DNA of 64,000 bases, taken from the NCBI GenBank assembly GCA_003427395.1, contig BFEA01000003.1, positions 7,403,703 to 7,467,702 on the forward strand. The letters run 5' to 3'. The translations under genes were made by a program, and so were the position numbers. Below the pieces are notes generated by a model. The model searched no databases. It was not told where the DNA came from and was given only the letters and a program-made list of their open reading frames with translations. Origin of the DNA: Chara braunii (Eukaryota > Streptophyta > Charophyceae > Charales > Characeae). Position 1 is the stretch's first letter, and every line of letters begins with the position of its first letter. Below are positions 23,020-35,190 of this stretch, one piece after another.

Positions 23020-23220
23020 GTGTATGTGTGTGTGTGTGTTGCCCTTCGTGCGGCTGCACTCTGCGAGTTATCGGAGTCGACCTTTTTTTTTCGAACATTC
23101 CCTTCGCGAGGAGTATCGAATTTTGCACGGAGTACCAGGGCACCACAATCGACGGTTGGGAGTATCAAGAAGAAGAAGAAGGAGGAGGAGGAGGAGGAGG
23201 AAAGGAGAACGAGGATGCAA
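20388..23220 (+). repeat. Polypurine block with higher-order repeat
   Basis: Almost uninterrupted plus-strand purine (GAAGAAGAGGAGG) is punctuated by a recurring module resembling GAGAAAGATCGGGATGG and AGAAAGATGGGGATGGAGG. Non-purine landmark segments recur about every 1.3-1.5 kb. 'CACACTGCACAC.TTGGAC' followed by 'ACACATAGCGGAGTAGGTG' lies near 20340 and 21850; 'CACAATCGACGGTTGGGAGTA' minus its last base lies near 21798 and 23143; 'CCTGGAGGGA.G.GATG' before a CT run lies near 21669 and 22927. The block therefore grew by duplication of kilobase-scale units as well as by slippage. Frames through it (Glu/Lys/Arg-rich on plus, Ser/Pro/Leu/Phe-rich on minus) are not genes. Confidence 0.9.
22975..23039. 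repeat. (CT)n then (GT)n microsatellite
   Basis: CT dinucleotides run to about 23015 and GT-rich repeats to 23039. The corresponding shorter tract is at 21716-21752, at the same place in the preceding higher-order unit. Confidence 0.92.
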
Positions 23221-23226
23221 CACACG

Positions 23227-23263
<37 letters not shown>
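23221..23263. repeat. (CA)n microsatellite
   Basis: CA dinucleotide run with two CG interruptions. Confidence 0.95.
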
Positions 23264-23267
<4 letters not shown>

Positions 23268-23866
23268 TCACTCTTACATGGCGATGGCGGTTTGTAGCGG
23301 GCGCGGGGCGACGGGGAGTGGTCGATGGGCGCAGGGCGATGGGCAGTGATCCACGGGCGGGGGGGCGTGGGGCAATGACCAGCAGTCATGGTTGAACGTC
23401 GGGTGGAGGGCGGGGTCCGTTTGCCAAGGACCCCCACGCGATTCCACGCTGGCATTCGAAGTGGAATGCCTGTCTGAAATCGCGAGGAGATCCTTGAGGA
23501 AACGTGATTTCAAGCCCTTGATCTTGCAGATCGAGGGTTTGAAATCACCCTTTCTTTTTCATTTGCGAGGGGCCAATTGGGCCTACACGCAAAAAAAAAA
23601 AAATATTGGTCTGCCGCCTCCCCTGATTCCTCGTCGTGCATCCTTTTGAAAAAAAAATTCCCATGTTGTGGAGTGCGCACAGGGGCCTGCCCAGCCCTCA
23701 GGCCAAATCGGACACCTGGACACCATTTCGGGTGTGGTCTGGGGGGGCACCCAGGAAATCAACCTTGGTGTATAGCGCATATGGCAATACACACACATAC
23801 ACACATGTTGTTGATGTGGCTCTTTGTTGACGACATTGTTTCTGATGTGCCCAGGCGACTTTTGCC

Positions 23867-23869
<3 letters not shown>
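23264..23869. other. Unique-looking DNA inside the repeat zone
   Basis: GC-richer sequence with short GGGCG repeats near 23290-23370. No domain or RNA is recognised in any frame. Confidence 0.4.
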
Positions 23870-23928
<59 letters not shown>

Positions 23929-23978
23929 CTCTCTCTCTCTCTCTCTCAAGTTGTGTATGTGTGTGTGTGTGTGTGTGT
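23870..23978. repeat. (CT)n then (GT)n microsatellite
   Basis: A CT run (23870-23947) is followed by a GT run (23957-23978). This is the same order as at 22975-23039, suggesting a related unit. Confidence 0.93.
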
Positions 23979-24019
23979 TTCACTTTCACAAGTTTTCTAT
24001 AAAAAAAGGTCGCGTTTTC

Positions 24020-24170
24020 TCACAGAGTCACAGGAGGAGGAGGACAAGAAGATATGGCGGAAGAAGAACAGTTGTAGGAGGAGGAGGAGGAGAAAGATAT
24101 AGCAGAAGAAGAGGACGGGGAGGAGGAGGAAGAAAAAATATGGCGGGGTGAATGGAGGAGGAGGAGAAAG
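24020..24170 (+). repeat. Polypurine tract, distal part
   Basis: GGAGGAGGAGAAAGATAT-type repeats, twice with an 'AAGATAT' end. It resembles the main block at 20388-23220 and stops where the next inverted-repeat element begins. Confidence 0.85.
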
Positions 24171-24174
24171 ATAT

Positions 24175-24863
24175 GTCATTTGTGTACCTAGTTGTTCTTG
24201 AGTTCCAATGGTTGATCAAGGATTCATAAAAGATTTTTCTGCCCGGCGCCCATCACAAGCTTGGCGCCCACCAACTAGAGATAGGTCGTTGGTTTCCCCT
24301 AGGTCCCTAGGGGCATTGACCAGAGACTACTCATGTTTGTAAGGGGAGCGGGCAGGAGGGGAGGCACAACGAGTTGCCCTAGAAGAAGCTCAGCCCTGAT
24401 GCTACCGGTTGACTCCTGGCCGATATCGCCCACATATTGAAGCAGGTATCGCACCTGTTGGTCACAAAGCTCGCAAACTTTTACTTCTCCTACATCCACA
24501 CCCGATCCATATTGAACATCCATAATATTTGGCAGTCGCAGCCAGCCGTAACTGTCGTTTAAAACTTCCCACAACCCGACTCAACCGCAGTTGGGCCAAT
24601 TTGAGCGTACAAACCCGGCCCCGCCCGAGCTCAAACCTTGAAGAAGAATTGCAGTCGGACCTGCCCAGATCTAGATATATTTTTCACCACCTGCCATTAT
24701 CCCACCCGCACCCGCTGATAGCTGGCATTTTTTCACTACCCTCACTCGTCTGTACACACCCGTACTTGCCATTGTTTTTCCTATATATACAACTAGTGGC
24801 CCCGATGATATAGAACCTTTGGTCAACCATTGGAACTCAAGAACAACTAGGTACATGAATGAC
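24175..24863. mobile_element. Element with 45-50-bp terminal inverted repeats
   Basis: The ends at 24175-24224 and 24814-24863 are inverted copies of each other. Both contain TACCTAGTTGTTCTTGAG and TTCCAATGGTTGA, with only a few differences at the outer and inner margins. The 590-bp interior is unrelated, unlike a simple foldback. A minus-strand frame at 24299-24574 (91 codons, with KVCELCDQQVRYLL) shows no domain I know. The size and long inverted ends fit a non-autonomous DNA transposon (MITE or Mutator-like). No clear target duplication is visible. Confidence 0.6.
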
Positions 24864-25871
24864 AAGTCTCGAGACAACTGCGCATGCCGTCAGAGTGGGA
24901 GAAAAAAAGTCGTGAGACAAAATTCAAAGCATATCGAGGTCACACCTCCAGAAAATTGATGGTCTGTTAAAAAAAAACAAGATCATGAAAAGTGGGGGCC
25001 ATTACCCCAATAGACATATATGCATTGGTGTAAACCCCAACATGCATACATGTGAATCTTTTTGACAGGACTGGTGGTCTGTGTCAAGTCTAGACCCACC
25101 CAGAAATAGCCATTTTTTTTTTTTTTGTATAAAAGGCCACTCACAACTGGCCCATTCTTCTTTGCCAAAATTGGCCCCAACCCGGCCCAAGGTCATCCTC
25201 CCATCAACGTGGACAGACCTGGCCAAGTGGGACATAGGCCGGTCAAACCTACCCGCAGTTGTCGGATCCGGTCGAAGGGAGCTGGCTCGGTTACGGCCAG
25301 CCATTTGCAGGTTGGTCGGTTGCAGCTCCTTCATGTTCCCTGGTTGAACACCATTGTGGCTGCCACATGGTTCCCCATAATACTATAATGATGATATCAT
25401 AATAGAAAAGGCATTAAAGGTCGTTGTGTCCATATTTGGAAGGTGATTGAATTGGTTGGGCTTAAACTGCCACTACCTTTCCAAGTTGTAGTCTCGTTTG
25501 GGAAAATGACCTCAACCGCAAAGTTTGGGTGTCCGGTGTAGGGTAGGTAGGAAACGAAAGGAAAAAAAAAATTGGGACCCCGCAACCCTTGGTGAGGGAA
25601 AAATAATGTGGACGTCGTGAAGGCCCTCACGGAGGTGGAAGTCACACCAATGCTTTGTGGAGTGTATCTGGCCAATATGTGAGGAATGTGATTTCTTATG
25701 TTTGCGTTTTTATTTTCCTTGTTCTCTTTTCGTTTTGGTGCCCTGACAATGAGGCAGGGCGGTTTCCACAGGAGGCAGGTAAAAAATAAAAAATAAAATT
25801 TCATTTTTATTTATTTTAATCCTTTTTGGCCCGGCCAGGCAAGTGGTCCCGGGCCACTCAAGTAGCTTAGT
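24864..25871. other. Unrecognised DNA
   Basis: Nothing is supported as a gene. A GC-rich patch at 25828-25871 (CCCGGCCAGG...CCCGGGCCACTC...TAGCTTAG) resembles the right end of the MITE at 26242-26504 and may be the solo end of another copy. Confidence 0.4.
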
Positions 25872-27060
25872 TTATTATTATTTTTATTAGAATTTATTCG
25901 AAAATACGTAATTAATTATTTTTTTTGACATTTCTTTTCCAAAAATATTTTCTTTTTTGAAACTTTGGAAAATACGTAGAATTAGTTATTCTTTCACGAC
26001 ATTTTTTCCTCGAAATTCGAAAATAATTTTAATTAGTTCGAAAATATTTCAGAATTAATTTTTTTTTTTTCAACATCTCTTTTTCGTAATTCAAAAACAT
26101 TCCTAATTGATTCTTTTTCAGAATTTTTATAATTGGAAAATATATTAGAATTAATTCAACTTTTTTCCTTTTCGTAATTCGAATTAATTATTTTTCGACA
26201 TTTCTTTGAAATTCGAAACTACTTTTAATTCATTTTTTTTTCTAGGTTATCAAAGCGGCCCGGGGTCACTTGCCCGGCCGCGCAAAAAAAAAATAAAAAA
26301 AATAAAAAATAATAATTTAAACTTTATTTTTTATTTTAAATTCGGTGAAGAATTTCGATGTCCTGAGGCAAACGTTGTTCGATTTATGTTTCTGCATAAC
26401 ATAGTTTTTTTTCAGATTTTTTTAATTTTTTTTAAGCTTAGAACTGCACTGGTCCTTGCACGGGCTGGCCACCCGGGACCCGGGCGACCCGACTGGTAGC
26501 CTAGTTTTTTTTTCGGAAATTTTTTAAAATATATTAGAATTAATTAAATTATTTTTTGATATTTATTTTTAAAAATTCGAAAATAATTTTAATTTTATTT
26601 TTTTCTCGTATATTTTAATTCATAAACCCTTCTCGAATTTTTTTTTAAATTTGAAAATGCCTTATGATCAATTATTTTTCAAAAATTCTGGAAATTTGAG
26701 AATATTTTTGAATTACTTAACCTTTTTTTTTTTTTTTAATTTTTACGCTTTCTTGCAAAATCATACCCCAAGATTAATTCCGAATAAATTTAAACCCAAA
26801 TTGGAACTTTTTTTTTGAAACAAAGTTTTTTTTTTTCTTCCCTTTTTCTATATTTTCAGCGAAAAATTTTAAAAATTATCGTTTTGCAAGTTCCTCCTTC
26901 AAATTGTTTTTGAATTTTTTTCCAAAGCGTATTCTCGAATTAATTTCGAATAACTTTAATTAATTCGAATCGAAATTAATTTATTTTAATTCTTGTTTTG
27001 CAAATTTTATTTTTTGGAAATTATTTTCTTTGATAAATGAATTGATGTCGTTCTACCCGT
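25872..27060. repeat. AT-rich degenerate repeat region
   Basis: Motifs like ATTCGAAAATA and AGAATTAATT recur irregularly, giving a very AT-rich, low-complexity region interrupted by the MITE at 26242-26504. It directly precedes gypsy element 2 and may be that element's decayed leader or LTR; this is not demonstrable. Confidence 0.5.
26242..26504. mobile_element. hAT-like MITE, 263 bp
   Basis: The ends read TAGGTTATCA... and, inverted from the right, TAGGCTACCA..., an imperfect 10-bp terminal inverted repeat followed on both sides by CCCGGG-rich DNA. hAT elements characteristically end in C/TAGGG-like repeats with 8-bp duplications. The flanks here are T runs, so a duplication cannot be judged. 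The interior carries the conserved box (26330-26405) shared with 17300-17383 and the element at 41462-42949. Confidence 0.6.
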
Positions 27061-27083
27061 GTAAATAGGACCCCCTTCTGGAC

Positions 27084-28660
27084 ATGACACGCACAACTAG
27101 GAACTCTCAACGCGCCGCCGCCGCCGCCGCCGCTGTTGCCGCTGCCTCCACCTCATCTGCTGCAACCACCACTTCCTCCCCCACCATGGCCCAATCATCC
27201 AACATTAATATGTCCGACATCCGCACCGACTCCGTCGACAACATCGCCCGGAACCTTGCAGGTGAGCAAACACCAGCACCCGCATGATGACATCCCTCCA
27301 CTCATCCATCGATGACATCATAACATCCGTTTCCACCATCTGTGCTCGCGTGACTGCCATTGAAAATCAAACCGCCGCCATCGTGGTCGTCACCACCACG
27401 TCCCCTCTCACCTCGGGTGCCACCACCTTTCCCCCATCCTCCGCTTCCACATCTACACCAACCACCTCCTCCCCCACATCCACCGCCCTCTCCGCTAGCA
27501 CGTCATCCACAACCCCACCTTCATCCACTACCTCCACCATAGTCACCCAACCGATAACCCCCGCCGTCACACAGTCGTGGACGATTCCCCTCCAATCAAA
27601 ACCCCTCTTGACTTCGTCCGTTATCACCTCCACCCTCCCCAACTATACCCAGATCATTCCACAAGCTATGTATCCCGCTCTTCCACTACTTCCCCTAAAT
27701 GCTCTTATCCCCACCAACCCTGCCAACGATTTCACCCTGGTCAACTCGTCCTCTCCCACCCTTGATTTCAACGCCCTTACTGCCACTACCCCCAAAAAAG
27801 GCAAAATCCCTCCATCATTCCGCACCAACAAGATTTCCTACCTTCTCAGGCTAACCCCATGAGGATGTTTTCCTCTTTCTCACCAAACTTCAACAAACCT
27901 TCTCCCTCCACAACGTTCTTGTCTTCCACTACCTCCCCATCGGCGGCAGCAGACTCCTAGACAACGGCTCTCGCTGGTGGTACACAGAAATGACCAACCG
28001 CCATCACGTCAGTCTCCGACCTCACACCTTCCTTGAGTGGGCCACCCTCATCACCTCCATCTTCCGTCCATAGAAACGGTCGATGACTACATCGACCAAT
28101 TTTGTCGGCTCTAACAAAACGGCCCAACCGACCGTTTTGTGCAATACGTCCGCTCGCTTCGTTAACATATCCTCATCGACGTCGTCAGTGACTTCGCATT
28201 CATCTCCCGCGTTAAGCGCGTATGCTGCAAAGACCTAGCGGTCGCCCTCGTCCACGAGCCACCCATGACCCTCGTCGACCTCCTCACTCGTGCCCTCCAA
28301 ATCGACCACATCTTCTCCCCCTACAAGACCGCACTTACTCGGCCCCTCCCCGCTCTCGCTTCTTCCACAGCATCGCCTCCAAGGACACCACCTCCACCAC
28401 CTCCTTGGACAAGTTCACTGCCCTCGGCCCCGACACCCTCTCCGATCCACTAGACACCACATCGCTCCCCCCCGGCAAACACTCTGACATTCTCAGGTGG
28501 ATGGAAAAAAGAGAACGCACCGGTCATCCCTCTATCAACACCCACCCCACCCATCTCACGAAACTCACGTCGGAGAAGTGAACCTACCTCCAAGCTAAGG
28601 GTGGATGTTTCTAGTGCCAACAATTAGGACATCAACAGACAAGCTGTCCAAATGCCAGAC
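27084..28660 (+). pseudogene. gag: gag remnant with zinc knuckle (element 2)
   Basis: A start at 27084 leads into an Ala run and a Ser/Thr-rich N-terminus. The frame breaks at 27285 and continues as a 192-codon frame (27284-27862) rich in Ser, Thr and Pro. Beyond it, in changing frames, capsid-like features appear: 'EDVFLFLTKLQQTF', 'RWWYTEMTNRHHV', 'TFLEWATLITSIFRP' and 'FVQYVRSL'. A CX2CX4HX4C knuckle sits at 28606-28647 (CF*CQQLGHQQTSC), with a TAG at 28612 inside it. The knuckle would bind genomic RNA for packaging. At least five lesions make this a pseudogene. Confidence 0.82.
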
Positions 28661-29129
28661 AGTTCACATGTCAGGCACCCAGGTCTGTGGCCCCCCAATC
28701 CGCCGCTTCTGCATCCGCCACTCCCGGCCCCTCCTCCACTTGAACACCGTCTCCATGATCACCACGAATCTGCCCCGGCATCGACAACTTGAACTAGTCT
28801 GCCGGCCATCCCATCGGTGATGATCGCCACCTCAGCGGTGACCCATTTGGCATCGACAATACGTTTGCCTCCCCCCTCTCCGGTGTCGCACATCCCACCG
28901 GACGACCCCCAGGCGTCGCAATCTTGGTCGCTTGACGCCCCCCTCTCTGCCACATGTTCCTCAACCCTCCTCCCGAGTCCATCCTCTGTCACCTTCTCAA
29001 ATGTTGTTGAGGAACAAGCACGACACGATCGGCTTGTCCGATTAGGCAATGAACAATGCTGCCTCAACACCATTATCTCCACCGCCAACTTATCACGCTT
29101 TCACCTCAAATTTATCGCCTCCACCCTTG

Positions 29130-29935
29130 GTGCGTCTACGACTAAGTTCCAGACCCTCCTCGACATTGGAGCCACCGGTAACTTCATCACCGACGAGTGT
29201 GTCTGCAAAAGCAGTCTTACCTCTACCGGCTACGACTCCCCGATTAAGATTCATTTAGGGGACAAGGACATCGCTGTCGTAGTAGACGCACGGTTCCCGA
29301 GACCGCCATGATTGTCGGAACCCTCCACAGTCAGGTCTCAATCGATGTCATGCACTTAATGTGCGACATCGTTTTGGGAACACCATGGTTGAACCGTTAA
29401 ATGCCATACTCGTTCCACCCCAACTTCCTCCGACCCCGCCCTCACCTCCATCCTCGACGAGTTCAAGGATGTCTTCCCCGAGTCCTTGCCTGTCGGATTA
29501 CCTCCGGATCGTGGCGTATCCCACACGATCGATCTGGAGTCCGGTCACTCTCCACTTTGTCGGCCTTCGTACCAACTCTCCGTTCCAGAAGCCGAAAAAG
29601 ATAAAACGACAACTCAATGAACTCCTTGAAAAAAGATTCATTAAGCCGAGTTCATCCCCCTTCGGCATAAGCTACCTTTTCGTAAAGAAAGGCGAAAAAT
29701 TGAAACTTAGGATGTGCACAGACTACCGCAGCTTGAATCGGATCACGATCAAGAACAAGTACCGGGATCTCCGAGTTCCTTGATCACCTCCGTGGAGCCA
29801 AATATTTTACCAAAATTGACCTCTACGGTGGCTTCCACCAGATCCGCATCCGTGAGAACGACACCCACAAGACCGCATTTTGTTCTCGCTTCGAACACTA
29901 CGAGTTCCTCGTGATGCCATTCGGATAAAACCGTA
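29130..29935 (+). pseudogene. pol: protease-RT remnant (element 2)
   Basis: A retropepsin-like site LLDIGATGNFI begins near 29156 (Asp codon at 29162; Ile replaces the usual Ser/Thr). 'DIVLGTPWLNR' near 29369 is the C-terminal protease motif and ends in a stop. RT begins with FPESLPVGLPPDRG, then 'LLEKRFIKPSSSPFG', '[18 protein letters not shown]' and, after a frameshift near 29770, '[18 protein letters not shown]' with the first catalytic Asp at 29818 and '[10 protein letters not shown]'. The YxDD motif is not present because homology stops there. Frameshifts and stops rule out activity. Confidence 0.88.
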
Positions 29936-30063
29936 CACTTTCTTCATATTACCTGGAAAGGGAGCCGTAACACACATTATTTCGAAAGAGGCGACATGAG
30001 TGGAGATGTGGTAGGACAGCGTATTCGTAACGCACTTCACAACGAGATAGGCATTGTGTGTGT

Positions 30064-31934
<1,871 letters not shown>

Positions 31935-32165
31935 GTTATAGATTGTAGAGCGAGCAAGGAGGATTGTCAGTGGTCAACAATGAACTTACCCAGACGATCA
32001 TCTTCTAGGTTAAGTCTAATTATCTCAACTCAAGCAATCAACTAAGAAAAAATTATAGTATAATTGTGAGACGACAAATCGACTTAGTGACACAAATACC
32101 TGTTTGAATTCTGAGTTGAATAGAAAAGAAGAAATAAGGAAAAAAAATGTTTGATGAGTGATATG
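31935..32165 (+). repeat. 230-bp repeat shared with 53205-53405
   Basis: The segment has GAGCAAGGAGGATTGTCAG, AAGTCTAATTATCTCAA and 'CAAGCAATCAAC', followed by AGACGACAAATCGACTTAG-like sequence. It matches 53205-53405 in the same orientation. Here it stands at the start of the gag-like region of element 3; at 53 kb it follows DR-A copy 2. It may be the 5' leader of element 3. Confidence 0.75.
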
Positions 32166-32429
32166 CAACGCACAACAAGACAACTCAAACAAGTGGGAAG
32201 AGAGTGAGACAAATTACATTTCAATCTTCAATCAACATTATCAAAAGACAAACTATAATCGAGTATACAATGTATTATCAGGATTAGAACGGTGAGACAA
32301 TCGACACAATCACAACTTTTGAGACAGTCAAACAAACTTAAGAGACCATCAAGGATCAACAGTGATTGTCATTTACATGAGTATAGTCCAGTCGTTTCCG
32401 GTCGATGGGTCATTTTTTACCAACCTCAA

Positions 32430-33070
32430 TTAGATTGTTTCCAAGGAGGTCGTACCCTACCTCTTTGTAAGTGTTATTTGTTTCAGGAATGAGGATCTGA
32501 CCATTTATGTTGTCCTTATGCGGCTTGCTCAAACATCAGTGTATGATCTGAGACCTTACATCAAGAGAGAAACAGAGACGCATGCATGTTTTGACTCGGT
32601 GTTGACGGCTGCAACAACTTATCTTGATGGACGAACAATCAACCTGGAGTCGGAGAAGGAAAGGTTAATCTACAACTTCTTTCATAAGCAATATGCAAAT
32701 TATTTAAGGATGCTTATCCCATTCAACAGTTATGAAGGTCCTTACTAGGGAGACCTCGTGGAATTGGCAAGGAGGTACATCGCTCCAACAAAGATGGATT
32801 ATGAGGCAGTCACCAAGCCCTTTGAGTTGGACCATCTCCGGCGAGAGATCTTCTCCAGACCATACCTTCCTATCTTATAAGGAAGAGTTTCGTGCTATGA
32901 TTGACTTCTATATTGTCGGTCGTGGATGATTCTATTCGGAATTTATGGACTTTAGGTGACTCTATATCACTATACCACAATCTTAGGAGGTGTCTAGGCG
33001 TGGTTCAACGTGTTCGAGACGCATGGTCAAATGAGAGCTTGAGGATGAGACTTGAGAGGGATGAGTGAAG
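32430..33070 (+). pseudogene. gag-like remnant, module 1 (element 3)
   Basis: A frame containing 'DLTIYVVLMRLAQTS', VYDLRPYIKRETE and 'SEKERLIYNFFHKQYANY' runs to a TAG at 32746. It continues in the same frame ('GDLVELARRYIAPTKMDYE', 'FELDHLRREIFSRPYLPI') to a TAA near 32878. After frame changes, 'DDSIRNLWTLGDSISLY' and 'RCLGVVQRVRDAWSNESLR' extend it to about 33063. Its position ahead of a zinc knuckle, protease and RT suggests the N-terminal part of gag, but the family is not one I can name. The VYDLRPYI motif recurs in two further modules. Confidence 0.55.
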
Positions 33071-33803
33071 ACTCTTGACAAATGCTAGTCACGCCTTTTC
33101 ATTTGTATTTCATAATATTATTATGAGTTATCACCTTCCCTCATCCATCTTTTCTCTGCCTTGAGTCCGTCAGTCTTGATTTTGTTTTAATTAACATTGT
33201 TTGATATCGTTTTTGCTGATTTTGTCACAGTTATCAAAATTTTAAAATTGGTAATCATGAGCATGCATGTGATATAATTTGATTTTAGTCTGATTATTTT
33301 CATGATAATTGTTATTCCGATCTATTTAATTAAAGGGTCCTCAAACAGGGGTACGGGTAGATCGTAATTGAAGGATCTCGCTCGAAGTCGGATGCACACA
33401 ATAGGAAGGGATTTGCAGTAATCATTCATTCATTTATTGTAAAAAACATTGAAGTCTTGCGTGACAGCCTGTTGTCTTTGCGATCGCCAGAAGTGACATG
33501 ACTGCAAAAAGTGAGGCAAAAATGATGTCGTTGTCAAGGGTATGAAAAATTTTCGTGTATGGAATTAGTGTAGGTCAACACCAGTCATTGAGTTTTAATA
33601 AGAACATGATAGCGATTGACAGTCTCTTAATGTTAAGATTGATTTCACTATTTTCATTGAATCCTGATTTTCTTTAAAGTTGAAGTCACTGATTCTGTCT
33701 GATCTCTCTGTATGTGAGGTGTTATCATGTACTACAGAATGAGATGGACACTGATTGATAGAGAGACCTAGTCAAAGATATACTTCATGAGACATAAACA
33801 TCC

Positions 33804-34067
33804 TTGAAAATTGAACTAAATGAGAAAGTTGACAAGGAAGAGACTCCTCCATCAGGAATGTTGGTTAGAGATACATTGAATGAACTTTTCAAATTCACGA
33901 CTAAAGTTAAATTTCTTTATCAGTACAAACATTGTTGGACCTATTACTCTGGCAATACGACTATCTGTGTGGTGCTGGTTCATTTTTTTGAAGGAGACAT
34001 CTATGATATCCGTCCTTATGTCAAGAAAAAAAATTGTAGTAATGGTGAAACATTTAATTGGTTATGA
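33804..34067 (+). pseudogene. gag-like remnant, module 2
   Basis: An 87-codon frame includes 'LNELFKFTTKVKFLYQY', then 'TTICVVLVHFFEGDIYDIRP' and YVKKK. The 'VVL....-D/S-I/VYD-I/L-RPY' core is clearly the same motif as in the module at 32430-33070 (VVLMRLAQTSVYDLRPYI). Either the ancestral protein had repeated modules or a second element copy overlaps here. The function is unknown. Confidence 0.45.
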
Positions 34068-34404
34068 GAAATTGTCATTTAGTCTAACTATGATGATAAA
34101 TAATAACTAACTAGACTAAGGAAGAAAGCGGAATGAAGTTTGATGTCAGTGATCTATGACTTGATGCCTATTCCTCTGTTTATTGTTATTATTGTGATGA
34201 GAGCAAGTGATCACCTATGATTGAGAATGCTCTGAAGGTAAAACATTATCAAAGATATTGATGAATATGTCATTGAAGGTAACTCATTGGCTGCAACCAG
34301 AAATAAGAGACTCTTGACGTCTCGAAATTCACTGGGAAGGAAGAAAATATTTCCTTATGAGATTGTAGAGTATGAAGCGAGACAAAAGAGTGGATGAAAA
34401 CACA

Positions 34405-34500
34405 ATAGTCTGTATGTCCTAACCTGCCATTTCTTTGAACTTGATGAGTACGACGTAAGGGTTTATGTGCTGCAAAATATATTTGAGGGTTGTAAATATG
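34405..34500 (+). pseudogene. gag-like remnant, module 3
   Basis: A short frame, 'ACHFFELDEYDVRVYVLQN', shows the same HFFE...YDVR-x-YV pattern as module 2. It is cut by the SINE pair that begins at 34531. Too little is left to say more. Confidence 0.35.
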
Positions 34501-34530
34501 ACAAATGTTGGGAACGTGCATACACGGGCA

Positions 34531-35190
34531 TTGATAAGTCCCGTCTGTGTGAGCGGGTAAGAGTATCAGCGGGGGTTACGTGCTGAGTACAGAGCGAAGT
34601 GTACGAGAATTGCCGTGTTCGTGGGTGTTGTGTGTGGTGTGTGTTGAGTTGGACACTACAGCCTTGCAGGAGTGGGTTGAATATCACGACCGGTACGATT
34701 CCACTTTTGAACACCGTGTCCTGACTGTAGTGGTTAAGAGACTTGGTTCTTGAGGCCGAAGTCGCCGGTTCGCATCTGTGATTGCACGGAGGAGGACTTA
34801 GGCCCAGATGTACGAAATCCATACTACTGTGGAAGCGTCCGTGAACCGACGGACATTGATAAGTCTTGTCTGTGTGAGCGGGTAAGAGTACCAGCGGGGA
34901 TTACGTTCTGACTACAGAGCGAAGTGTACGAGAATTGCCGTGTCCGTGGGTGTTGTGTGTGCTGTGTGTTGAGTTGGACACTAGAGCCTTGCAGGGGTGG
35001 GGTGGATATCCCGACCGGTACGATTCCACTTTTGAACACCGTGTCCTTGCTGTAGTGGTTAAGAGACTTGGCTCTTGAGGCCGAAGTCGTCGGTTCGAAT
35101 CTGTGCTTGCAAGGAGGAGGACTTAGGCCCAGAAGTACGAAATTCATACTACTATTCTGTTAGAAAGAAAAAAAAAAAGATTTAAGCAAG
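34531..35190 (+). mobile_element. Tandem tRNA-related SINE (dimer)
   Basis: Two units (34531-34855, 34856-35160) are near copies, starting TTGATAAGTC and ending in AGTACGAAAT.CATACTACT. Each carries a tRNA-like part near its 3' end. In the second unit a pol III A-box-like TGTAGTGGTTAAG (35051) is followed about 40 bases later by a B-box-like GGTTCGAATCTG (35092), with a possible anticodon-type stem between them. In the first unit the B box is altered (GGTTCGCATCTG). Only the second unit ends in an A-rich tail (35165-35190). This is what retroposition of a dimeric pol III transcript would leave. The isotype of the parent tRNA is not assigned, and the 5' 180 bases of each unit are of unknown origin. 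Confidence 0.65.

Larger units (their letters stand above)
27060..29935 (+). mobile_element. Ty3/gypsy retrotransposon, truncated (element 2)
   Basis: Gag, zinc knuckle, aspartic protease and the first half of RT are recognisable in order on the plus strand but scattered over frames with stops. Homology ends inside RT at the MPFG motif (about 29926), where unrelated DNA and a GA microsatellite with a gap follow. RNase H, integrase and both LTRs are missing. Codon use is strongly C-rich (Pro/Ser/Thr-rich gag), unlike the AT-rich surroundings. Confidence 0.9.

Noticed and set aside
20314-23146. Many long Ser/Pro/Leu/Phe-rich (minus) and Glu/Lys/Arg-rich (plus) frames
   Set aside because: They arise automatically from stop-free polypurine/polypyrimidine DNA and are open in several frames at once.
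35041-35115. Functional tRNA gene
   Set aside because: A and B boxes are present, but there is no complete acceptor stem or proper anticodon arm, and the segment is part of a duplicated, A-tailed SINE.
34463-35147. Two similar minus-strand proteins (119 and 107 residues)
   Set aside because: Their similarity is explained by the duplicated SINE units; they are read antisense through a pol III-type repeat.
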